From assembly GCA_937894055.1 (NCBI GenBank), contig CALDHQ010000192.1, forward strand, positions 1 through 7,680: DNA of 7,680 bases, given 5' to 3'. The notes under the pieces are model-generated. The model was given only the letters and a program-made list of their open reading frames with translations. It did not search any database and was not told the DNA's origin. The stretch comes from an uncultured Polymorphobacter sp. Lineage in GTDB: Bacteria; Pseudomonadota; Alphaproteobacteria; Sphingomonadales; Sphingomonadaceae. Position 1 is the first letter of the stretch; the number at the start of each line of letters is the position of its first letter. This document shows positions 1-5,872 of the stretch, piece by piece. The translations under genes and the position numbers were made by a program.

Positions 1-1907
1 AGCACGGCTTCGATCTGGAAGCGGGCTTCCTGCCCGAACAGCTCGCTGGCCACGGGCAGCGTACCCAGCTGGATGCGCCGGGCCGCCTCCAGTTCGCCGG
101 CCAGCTTGGCGCCCTTGAGGCGTTGCTCCTGCAAGGCGCTTTCGGCTTCCTTGCGTTGCTGTTCATACTCGATGAGGGCACTGAAGAACAGGCTGGCGAG
201 CACGGCGGCGAGCCCGAAAAACAGGTTCAGCCCATCGAACAGCAGGCCGCTCCAGCGAAACAGGGCGAGCCCGCTGCCCCACAGCAGGAGTGCCAGCAAC
301 AGCGTGACCAGGACAAAGCGTTGTGGGCGGATAGGGCTACTGGAGCGCCTGCGCTTGCGTTTTTCCATGCCAGCTGCGGCTGCGGCCTGGGCCGCATTGC
401 CGGTGCCAGGCGGCGGGTGCTGGCGGTGCCGACGCTGGCCAGGCAACAGGGCGATCAGCATTGCACCGGCGCCCAGCAGCAGGCCACCGCCGGCGTCGAT
501 GTGGCCGGGCCAGGACACGGCCATGCCCTGGCGCACGCCGCCCAGATGCGAGGCGATCTGCTTGAACCAGCTGAACGGCGTGTCGAAAGCCCAGGACCAC
601 CCCGCCGACATGTGGTTGTAGGTCTTGTCGGTGCCCCATACGTCATAGAACTTCATCTGCACGTCGACGGGCAGCATGTTGAGGCCATTGAAGAAGGCCA
701 CCTCGTTGGGCGTGCCGAGCGGCCCGCCCTCGGCGCTCGTGCCATTGTCGCCGTTGATGTAGATGACCAGCGTGTTTTCGGGTTTTCCAAGCTTCTGGAA
801 GGCATCGACGACGCGGCCGGTTTCATAGTCGCTATAGGCGGCATAGGCGGCGAACACCTCGACCTGCTTGATGAACAGTTTCTGTTCGGTCGGGGTCAAC
901 TTGTCCCACGACCTGATGAATTTTTCGGGCCAGGGCGCCAGCGTGGCGTTTTGCGGAATGATGCCCATCGCTTTCTGGTTGGCGAAAATCTTGTCGCGCA
1001 GCTTGTTGTAGCCGTCGTCGAACAGATGCATCGCGCTGATCTTGTCGACCCATTCCTTCGTCGGATGGTGCGGCGCGTGCGTGGCACCGGGTGCGTATTT
1101 GATGAAGATCGGCTTGTCGGGCTGGATCTGGTGGATGCGCGTCATATAGTCGATGGCGTCATCGGCCATCGCAGTGACGAGGTTCCACTGGCCCGGCGCG
1201 CTGCCGAGGAACGGGTAGATCTGCGTGGAGTTGCGGAACAGGTTGGGCTGCCACTGGTTGGCGTCGCCGCCGATGAAGCCGTAGAAATATTCGAAGCCCA
1301 GACCGTTCGGCCACTGGTTAAACGGCCCGGCCTGGCTGGCGGCAAACGCCGGGACGTTGTGGTCCTTGCCGAACCACGCGGTGGCATAGCCGTTGTCGAG
1401 CAGGATGCGGCCGATGGTGGCCTTGTCCTGCGCGATGATGCTGTTGTAGCCGGGGAAGCCGGTGGACTGCTCCGAAATCACCCCGAAGCCCGCCGAATGG
1501 TGGTTGCGGCCGGTAATCAGTGCGGCGCGCGTCGGCGAACACAGCGCCGTAGAAAACACCCGGTTATAGCGCAGGCCCTGCGCGGCGATGCGGTCCATCG
1601 TCGGCGTCGGGATGACGCCGCCAAAGGTGCTCGGCACGCCGAAGCCCGAATCGTCGGTGATGATCAGCAGCACGTTGGGCGCCGATGCGGGCGGCACGAT
1701 GCGCGGTGCCCACCAGATCTTCGAATCCAGCGCATTGTCCTTGATCACGCCGCCGAATTTGGGATCGGGGTTGGGCAGTTGCCGGCCCTCGATCGTCGTC
1801 GTCGCCGACGGCGAACCCAGCGTGCCGGTGACGACTTGCGCCTGCGCCGGGAAGGCCAGTGTGGTCACCGCAGCCATGGCCGTTGAAATCAGGATATTAT
1901 GCTTCAT
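1..1907 (-). CDS. Arylsulfatase (N-terminal) fused in frame to membrane segments and a SpoIIE-type phosphatase start; 3' end outside window
   Basis: The frame is open from ATG at 1907 to the left edge (635 codons). Residues 1-24 form a Sec signal peptide ending FPAQAQ, so the next part is periplasmic. Residues 60-474 match the large Cys-type arylsulfatase family: metal-binding ITDD near residue 81, the CSPTR formylglycine site with Cys123, GKDHN, ATHAPHHP, GDNG, and a lysine in the WFK stretch before WPGHI. These enzymes hydrolyse sulfate esters after a maturase converts the Cys. Homology stops at about residue 474, so the family's C-terminal portion is missing. Then come a short membrane segment (475-488), a basic loop with KRKRRR (516-521), membrane segments (531-550, 555-579), a coiled stretch and ELEAARRIQLGTLP (605-618), typical of the start of SpoIIE/PP2C phosphatases, often preceded by CHASE2 and three membrane segments. 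The sulfatase identity is firm. Whether the fusion is natural is unresolved. Start supported by AGGGGG seven bases upstream. Confidence 0.85.
   Translation of the reverse strand, partial: MKHNILISTAMAAVTTLAFPAQAQVVTGTLGSPSATTTIEGRQLPNPDPKFGGVIKDNALDSKIWWAPRIVPPASAPNVLLIITDDSGFGVPSTFGGVIPTPTMDRIAAQGLRYNRVFSTALCSPTRAALITGRNHHSAGFGVISEQSTGFPGYNSIIAQDKATIGRILLDNGYATAWFGKDHNVPAFAASQAGPFNQWPNGLGFEYFYGFIGGDANQWQPNLFRNSTQIYPFLGSAPGQWNLVTAMADDAIDYMTRIHQIQPDKPIFIKYAPGATHAPHHPTKEWVDKISAMHLFDDGYNKLRDKIFANQKAMGIIPQNATLAPWPEKFIRSWDKLTPTEQKLFIKQVEVFAAYAAYSDYETGRVVDAFQKLGKPENTLVIYINGDNGTSAEGGPLGTPNEVAFFNGLNMLPVDVQMKFYDVWGTDKTYNHMSAGWSWAFDTPFSWFKQIASHLGGVRQGMAVSWPGHIDAGGGLLLGAGAMLIALLPGQRRHRQHPPPGTGNAAQAAAAAGMEKRKRRRSSSPIRPQRFVLVTLLLALLLWGSGLALFRWSGLLFDGLNLFFGLAAVLASLFFSALIEYEQQRKEAESALQEQRLKGAKLAGELEAARRIQLGTLPVASELFGQEARFQIEAV
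480..495 (-). other. Join between sulfatase and phosphatase-type sequence
   Basis: Residues up to WPGHIDAGG (about 466-474) follow the arylsulfatase pattern, where family members continue with a conserved QFHHVIDI-type stretch. Here the sequence changes at once to GLLLGAGAMLIALL, a membrane segment with no sulfatase counterpart. The frame stays open across the join. Codon use changes at the same place. I see no insertion sequence, direct repeat or slippery run at the join, only a GC-rich GGCGGTGGC. Confidence 0.7.
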
Positions 1908-1914
1908 GATCAAG

Positions 1915-1920
1915 CCCCCT
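1915..1920 (-). promoter_or_regulatory. Ribosome binding site of the sulfatase gene
   Basis: Read on the minus strand, AGGGGG is followed by seven bases (CTTGATC) and then ATG. This fixes the start at 1907, immediately before a clean signal peptide. Confidence 0.75.
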
Positions 1921-1948
1921 GTTCTGGAAATAGTTGAGCGAAATATAA

Positions 1949-1968
1949 CGCATTGTTTTTGCAATGCG
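1949..1968. promoter_or_regulatory. 7-bp inverted repeat in the divergent sulfatase/AraC control region
   Basis: CGCATTG and CAATGCG are perfect reverse complements separated by TTTTTG. The repeat lies in the 100-bp gap between the divergent sulfatase and AraC-family genes, 42 bp from the sulfatase start and 40 bp from the AraC start. An AT-rich stretch (AAATATAA, 1941-1948) beside it could hold a -10 element on either strand, but I cannot pair it with a good -35. The position suits an operator for both genes. A second partial copy (AATTGCGC, 1977-1984) lies 3' of it. Binding is inferred only. Confidence 0.35.
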
Positions 1969-2007
1969 CACTACCAATTGCGCCAAAGTTGAGGCATTTT
2001 GAGCCAA

Positions 2008-3027
2008 ATGGCCAAAACCGACCCGCGCCTCGATATGCCGATGACGGTCAGCCACATGCGGCTGGTCTGGCGACACGTCGCGACCACGCCTGAGCGCCGC
2101 GCCGCGCTGATCGACGGCATCGGGTTGAACGCAGACGAAATCGAGAAGACTGCCAGCGAGATCACCGTCCGGCAGCAGGTTCAGTTTTTCGAAAACGCCA
2201 ACCGGCTGTTCCCGCCGGGCTGGATCTTCGACGTCAAGGAACTGCTGCACTTTTCAGCGTACGGACCGGTCGGCGTCGCGACCCAGTCGGCAGCGACTTT
2301 GGGCGACGCGCTGGGCATATTGTGCCGGTACACGCAGATCCGGACGCCGATGGCGCGCGTCAGCCTGCGCCGCGGCCGCTCGCGCTCGCTGGTCGAACTC
2401 GAATGCATTGCCGATATTGCCACCCCGGCCTGGCACATCGTCGCCAGCGTTTCGATGATGGCGCTGCAGTCGTTGATTGGCGGACTGACGACACAATCGG
2501 CGCAGTCGCTTGCGTCGCTGCGCTACGGCCTGGCGGGCGAACGCACGCGGCACGGCGAACTGCTCGCCGCCAGACTCGGCGGCCCGACGGTCTTCGACCA
2601 GGCCGTGAGCTTCATCGCGCTGCCGACCAGCTGGCTGGCCATTGCCTCGCCGTTTGCCGATCCGGCGCTGCATGCCAGCGCGCTCGCTAACCTCGAGGCG
2701 ATGGTCAAGGCGCGCACCGGCGGCAGCTTCGCGTCGGATCAGCTCCACAACCGCGTCGCGCAGATACTGGCGCAGGCGCCGCCCGGCCGGCTCGATGCCG
2801 AACGCTGCGCGCAGATCATCGGCGTCTCGCGGCGCACGCTGACGCGGCGGCTGGCGGATGAAGGCAGCGGCTTCCGCGCGCTGCTCGAAAACGAACTGCA
2901 GCGCCGCGCCACGCGCATGCTGGCAGCGGGCACGCTCGGCTTTGCCGATATTGCCGAGCAGCTGGGCTATCAGGATGCCACGAGCCTGCGCCGTGCAATG
3001 CAGCGCTGGGAACGCGCCCCGCGCTGA
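2008..3027 (+). CDS. AraC-family transcriptional regulator with arabinose-binding-like N-terminal domain
   Basis: This is a 339-residue cytoplasmic DNA-binding protein. The first 200 or so residues resemble the arabinose-binding-type sensing domain found in OruR-like AraC regulators, including a TVS..RL opening and a hydrophobic core. The C-terminal 80 residues hold the two AraC helix-turn-helix motifs: RLDAERCAQIIGVSRRTLTRRL (about 262-283) and FADIAEQLGYQDATSLRRAMQRW (about 312-334). The protein ends RWERAPR, a few residues short of the usual TP..YR tail. It is transcribed divergently from the sulfatase gene, which is the usual arrangement for a local regulator, so sulfatase control is a reasonable inference. 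The start is uncertain: ATG 2008 has no good ribosome site, while an in-frame TTG at 1999 lies four bases after GAGG (1991-1994) and would add three residues. The ligand cannot be told from the sequence. Confidence 0.88.
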   Translation: MAKTDPRLDMPMTVSHMRLVWRHVATTPERRAALIDGIGLNADEIEKTASEITVRQQVQFFENANRLFPPGWIFDVKELLHFSAYGPVGVATQSAATLGDALGILCRYTQIRTPMARVSLRRGRSRSLVELECIADIATPAWHIVASVSMMALQSLIGGLTTQSAQSLASLRYGLAGERTRHGELLAARLGGPTVFDQAVSFIALPTSWLAIASPFADPALHASALANLEAMVKARTGGSFASDQLHNRVAQILAQAPPGRLDAERCAQIIGVSRRTLTRRLADEGSGFRALLENELQRRATRMLAAGTLGFADIAEQLGYQDATSLRRAMQRWERAPR

Positions 3028-3037
3028 CCCGGCACGC

Positions 3038-4693
3038 CTAGTGTTGTGCGGGTGCCACGGCGGGCTGGCGTGCTGCCGGCGCGCAGGGCAGCGTGAAGCG
3101 GAATATCGCGCCGCCGCCGGGACGCGCTTCATGCCGGATCTGGCCACCATGCGCCTCGACGATGGTCCGGCTGATCGACAGGCCGATGCCCAGACCGGCA
3201 AGTTTGGTTGAATTGAACGGTTCGAACAGGCGCGGCGCGGCTTGCGGCGAAACGCCGGTGCCGGTGTCACGTACCGAAATCTCGCAGGTGTCACCGACCA
3301 GCTTCGTCTGGATGGCGATCCGGCGCATACCATTTGGTGTCAGCGCCTCGACGGCATTGCTCAGCAAATTCGTCAGCACCTGCTGAATCTGGATCCGGTC
3401 GGCAAAAACTGTCTTGGCGTGCGGATCGAGGTCAATCTTGTAGGCGATATCGAGCGCGCCGGCATCGGCCAGCGCCACTTTGCTCGCCTCGCGGATCAAA
3501 TCGGGCAGGTTTTCGGCGCGGCGCTGGTCCTGGTTGTGCGCCGCCATTTCGCGCAGCCGGCGCACGACTTCGACGGCCTTGATGACGCTGGTATCGGCTT
3601 GTCCCAGCGCATCGAGCACGCTTTGCACGCCGTCGCCGGTCAGCGCGCCGACCATCCGGCGACTGCCGCGCACATAATTGGCGATCGCCGTCAGCGGCTG
3701 GTTGAGTTCATGCGCCAGCGTCGATGCCATCGCACCCATGGCGCTGCCGCGCGACACATGGATCAGTTCGGCTTGCAGGCGGTTGTAGCGCTCCTCTGCC
3801 TGGTGGCGCTCGTCGATATCCTCGACGGTGCCGTACCATTGCGCCACGTTCCCGTCCGCATCGCGGCGCGGGGCCCCGCGTGAACGCACCCAGCGGTAGT
3901 TGCCATCACCACGGCGCACGCGAAACTGCACGTCGAACGCTGCGCCCACCGTGCCTGCCCGCTCCCACACTTCGCCAATCAGCGCCAGGTCATCGGGATG
4001 CGCGACACTGCTCCAGTCGCCATTGGCAAACTTCTCGAAGCTCAGCCCGGTCACTTCGTAGAGGCGCTCGCCGACCAGGAGCGGCGCACCACCCCCGGCG
4101 GCGCTCCACGCAATCTGGTCATTGAGGTCGAGCGTCAAACGATACAGCTCTTCGCTTTCGCGCAGCCGCACTTCGGCAAGCGCGCGCTGCTGCATTTCCG
4201 CGTTCAGTGCGCTGGTGCGCTCGATGACGCGTGCCTCGAGCGACGCGGCAAGCGCGCGGACTTGCGCTTCGGCGGCGTCATGCGCTTCCATAACCACCTG
4301 CGCCTTGCGCTGGCGCGCCCGCGCCCGCAGCGCCCCGCGCGCTGCCGTGACCAGCGAGCCGGTGTGCAGCGGCCGCTCGACCAGCGTTATGTTGGCGAGC
4401 TCCATCACTGCATTGCGGTCAGTGCCCGGCACATAGTCACGATGCGTCAGCAACAGCACCGGGCAGTCCGACCATGGCGGTTGCGCCTCCACCGCGGCGG
4501 TCACGTCTTCGATGCCGTAACGGTCGAGCATCTTGTCGGTCAGCAGCAGCGCGCCCAGCGTGCAATCGCGGATCGCTGCGGCGACTTCGCGTGGCGTCGA
4601 ATCGCTGGCGGCAATCCCGGTCGCCACCAGTTGCGTCACGATGGCCTGCGCTTCGCGTGGATCGTCAACCAGCAGCAGGATGCATTCGTCCAC
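3038..4693 (-). CDS. PAS-domain sensor histidine kinase with N-terminal receiver-like domain
   Basis: This 551-residue protein has no membrane segments, so it is predicted cytoplasmic. In order: a receiver-like domain (1-120), a helical coiled linker (125-175), a PAS domain with PAC tail (about 178-298, ending YGTVEDIDERHQAE), a HisKA dimerisation domain with phosphoacceptor His328 in LAHELNQP, and an ATPase domain with N box (NLLSNAVEA, 442-450), G1 (DTGTG, 476-480), F box (FEPF, 490-493) and G2 (GLGIGLSIS, 500-508). The H box and PAS layout are FixL-like. In the receiver-like part, acidic residues Asp10/Asp11, Asp53 and Thr83 are present, but the conserved lysine is Arg107 (VERPL), so it is probably not a normal phosphoreceiver. 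No haem or metal ligand for the PAS domain is evident. The GTG start shares its first base with the TAG stop of the upstream regulator gene, which implies translational coupling. The gene ends 10 bp from the convergent AraC gene with no clear terminator. Confidence 0.93.
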   Translation of the reverse strand: MDECILLLVDDPREAQAIVTQLVATGIAASDSTPREVAAAIRDCTLGALLLTDKMLDRYGIEDVTAAVEAQPPWSDCPVLLLTHRDYVPGTDRNAVMELANITLVERPLHTGSLVTAARGALRARARQRKAQVVMEAHDAAEAQVRALAASLEARVIERTSALNAEMQQRALAEVRLRESEELYRLTLDLNDQIAWSAAGGGAPLLVGERLYEVTGLSFEKFANGDWSSVAHPDDLALIGEVWERAGTVGAAFDVQFRVRRGDGNYRWVRSRGAPRRDADGNVAQWYGTVEDIDERHQAEERYNRLQAELIHVSRGSAMGAMASTLAHELNQPLTAIANYVRGSRRMVGALTGDGVQSVLDALGQADTSVIKAVEVVRRLREMAAHNQDQRRAENLPDLIREASKVALADAGALDIAYKIDLDPHAKTVFADRIQIQQVLTNLLSNAVEALTPNGMRRIAIQTKLVGDTCEISVRDTGTGVSPQAAPRLFEPFNSTKLAGLGIGLSISRTIVEAHGGQIRHEARPGGGAIFRFTLPCAPAARQPAVAPAQH

Positions 4694-5334
4694 TAGGCAT
4701 CACCCGCGTCACCGGCATCGAGCGCCACCACGCCGGCCAGAAACGCCAGCCGCAGCGCTTCGGGCAACGACCGGACACCCAGGTGGTTCATCATGTTCGA
4801 CCGGTGCATCTCGACGGTGCGCACGCTCAGGCCGAGCCGGTACGCCAGCACCTTGTTCGGCAGCCCTTCCGCCAGGCCCTGCAATATGTCGACCTCGCGC
4901 CTGGTCAGCTGCTTCAGCCGCTGCGCCGCTTCGGCGCGCTGGTCGTCGGCCTCGACCTGCTTGCCCAGCGCTGCGAACAGCCGTTCGAGCGTTTCGATCA
5001 GCGTCGTCTCGTCGAACGGCTTTTCGTGAAAGTCGCTGGCGCCGAGCTTCATCGCCTGCACCGCGGTGGCGATGTCGCCGTGCCCGGTCATGACGATGAC
5101 CGGCAGCTGCGCGAGGCGGTCGTGCATCAGTTCAATGACCTGCAGCCCGTCGATCTGCGGCATCCGCACGTCGAGCAGAACACAGCCGGGGCTCAGCCCG
5201 GGCATGTCGTCGATGAACGCCTGGCCGCTGCTCCACATCCGCGCCACATATCCCGAAGACTCGAGAAAATAGCCGGTCGAACTGCGCACCATGCTGTCGT
5301 CATCGACGACATAGACATGCTTGCTCAACGTCAT
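4693..5334 (-). CDS. FixJ/LuxR-type response regulator, partner of the adjacent kinase
   Basis: This is a 213-residue regulator. The receiver domain (5-120) has the full active site: Asp11/Asp12, phosphoacceptor Asp55 in LLDVRMP, Thr83 in VMTGHGD and Lys105 in EKPF. The GHGD and FHEKPF signatures are typical of the FixJ group. A linker (121-140) leads to a LuxR-type helix-turn-helix (143-188; LTRREVDIL, GLSVRTVEMHR). The cognate kinase most likely phosphorylates it, since it is the next gene and overlaps by one base. Once phosphorylated, it would bind DNA and activate transcription. I chose ATG 5334 because AGAGGGGG lies just upstream and the receiver fold starts within a few codons. The frame can be read upstream to 5463, but that part does not resemble any domain. 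The C-terminal tail ALDAGDAGDA is low complexity. Target genes are unknown; self-regulation or control of the divergent RTX gene is possible. Confidence 0.94.
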   Translation of the reverse strand: MTLSKHVYVVDDDSMVRSSTGYFLESSGYVARMWSSGQAFIDDMPGLSPGCVLLDVRMPQIDGLQVIELMHDRLAQLPVIVMTGHGDIATAVQAMKLGASDFHEKPFDETTLIETLERLFAALGKQVEADDQRAEAAQRLKQLTRREVDILQGLAEGLPNKVLAYRLGLSVRTVEMHRSNMMNHLGVRSLPEALRLAFLAGVVALDAGDAGDA

Positions 5335-5338
5335 GGCG

Positions 5339-5346
5339 CCCCCTCT
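5339..5346 (-). promoter_or_regulatory. Ribosome binding site of the response regulator gene
   Basis: Minus strand AGAGGGGG precedes ATG 5334 with CGCC between. It supports this start over the upstream in-frame codon at 5463. Confidence 0.75.
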
Positions 5347-5408
5347 GGTGCGCGCATGTAATTCTTCAGGCAACCCAAGCTTCGCGACATGCCCTGTCAT
5401 AACCTTCG

Positions 5409-5481
5409 TGACTACAGATGCGGATTTTGTGTGCCGGGAGAACGTTAAACACCCGTAACACACGCATCGTTTCTGTAGTCA
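5409..5481. promoter_or_regulatory. Long-spaced inverted repeat upstream of the response regulator
   Basis: TGACTACAG (5409-5417) and CTGTAGTCA (5473-5481) are perfect 9-bp reverse complements with 55 bp between, so their centres are 64 bp apart, about six helical turns. Next to them, ATGCG (5418-5422) and CGCAT (5463-5467) also pair. A smaller dyad, GTTA-N8-TAAC (5444-5459), lies between the arms. The element is 75 bp upstream of the response-regulator start. It may be a pair of operator half-sites, possibly for the response regulator itself. Confidence 0.45.
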
Positions 5482-5582
5482 GTGTCGCCCCGCCCGATTT
5501 ATCGCATGAACCGCTATCCCGACGCAATGATGTCGGTCGCAACCGCGCCGCCTGACTGGCAATCCCCCAACATATTTCCGCA

Positions 5583-5618
5583 TCAACTGCCGGCCGGCGA
5601 AAACTGGCCGGCAGTTGA
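5583..5618. repeat. Perfect 13-bp hairpin without T-tract
   Basis: Arms TCAACTGCCGGCC (5583-5595) and GGCCGGCAGTTGA (5606-5618) are exact reverse complements around a 10-base loop. The loop can close further by a G-T and a G-C pair to leave CGAAAA. Neither strand has a T-run after the stem, so it is not a classical intrinsic terminator. It lies between two divergent genes, where no terminator is needed for either. It could be a protein-binding palindrome or a structured RNA element. Confidence 0.6.
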
Positions 5619-5761
5619 AGGTGCGGCGTGCAGCGGCAGGACCGAATCGGTCGCCGCGCATGATGATTTTGCCCGGCGCCAAGCATTACCCGGCGGCTAC
5701 CGTAGAATCCCCGTATTCGCCCAGTCGTCCGCTGTGCAGTGCCATCGAGTTGCACGGGCAC

Positions 5762-5778
5762 TACCGCAATTACCGCAA
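5762..5778. repeat. Tandem TACCGCAA pair, 9-bp period
   Basis: TACCGCAA occurs at 5762-5769 and again at 5771-5778 with one T between. It lies about 95 bp before the RTX start codon, a place where an activator could bind. With only two copies this may be chance. Confidence 0.3.
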
Positions 5779-5834
5779 CAAGGGGTGAAAGGCGCCGATT
5801 TTACTTAACAGCGCTGCCGAAAGGGCATCTTGGG

Positions 5835-5868
5835 GCCTCCAGACGACAAGTACATCCGTGATGGAGGC
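5835..5868 (+). promoter_or_regulatory. Stem that pairs with the RTX gene Shine-Dalgarno
   Basis: GCCTCCA (5835-5841) is the exact reverse complement of TGGAGGC (5862-5868), with a 20-base loop. The second arm contains the whole GGAGG (5863-5867) of the RTX gene, five bases before ATG 5873. If transcribed, the stem would hide the ribosome site. Any C-rich stretch can pair with a Shine-Dalgarno, so this is suggestive only. Confidence 0.4.
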
Positions 5869-5872
5869 AAAA

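Larger units (their letters stand above)
5335..5872. other. 538-bp divergent intergenic region, no convincing gene
   Basis: This gap separates the two-component operon from the RTX gene. It holds, in order, the response-regulator ribosome site, a long-spaced dyad (5409-5481) with a small GTTA-N8-TAAC dyad inside it (5444-5459), a perfect 13-bp hairpin (5583-5618), a tandem TACCGCAA pair (5762-5778) and a stem that covers the RTX Shine-Dalgarno (5835-5868). Open frames on either strand here (5482-5808 plus, 5366-5761 minus) lack recognisable domains and have low-complexity, Arg/Ala-rich translations. The stretch 5482-5582 shows nothing I can name. I found no clear sigma-70 promoter for either flanking gene. 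Confidence 0.6.

Noticed and set aside
123..1886. 587-residue plus-strand open frame
   Set aside because: It is the antisense of the sulfatase fusion gene. Its translation shows no domain, while the minus frame has a signal peptide and sulfatase motifs.
3031..3056. Terminator between the convergent AraC and kinase genes
   Set aside because: Only a 5-bp GGCAC/GTGCC stem with a 16-base loop and no T-tract.
2254..3333. 359-residue minus-strand open frame
   Set aside because: It is Arg/Ala-rich and overlaps both the AraC gene and the kinase end. It has no recognisable domain.
3242..3883. Plus-strand open frame of 213 residues, and similar ones at 3998-4696 and 4474-5361
   Set aside because: They lie opposite the well-supported kinase and response-regulator genes and arise from their high GC content.
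5420..5440. Sigma-54 promoter for the response regulator (GGCAC...CGC on the minus strand)
   Set aside because: The GG to GC spacing is 12 bases; sigma-54 promoters need 10.
5332..5463. Longer start of the response regulator at 5463
   Set aside because: The added 43 residues match no domain and would run across the dyad. The start at 5334 has a strong ribosome site and fits normal receiver length.
5366..5761. Small minus-strand gene of 131 residues
   Set aside because: Composition resembles non-coding shadow frames; it spans the hairpin and most of the dyad and shows no motif.
5482..5808. Small plus-strand gene of 108 residues from GTG
   Set aside because: No ribosome site, no domain, and the perfect hairpin lies inside it.
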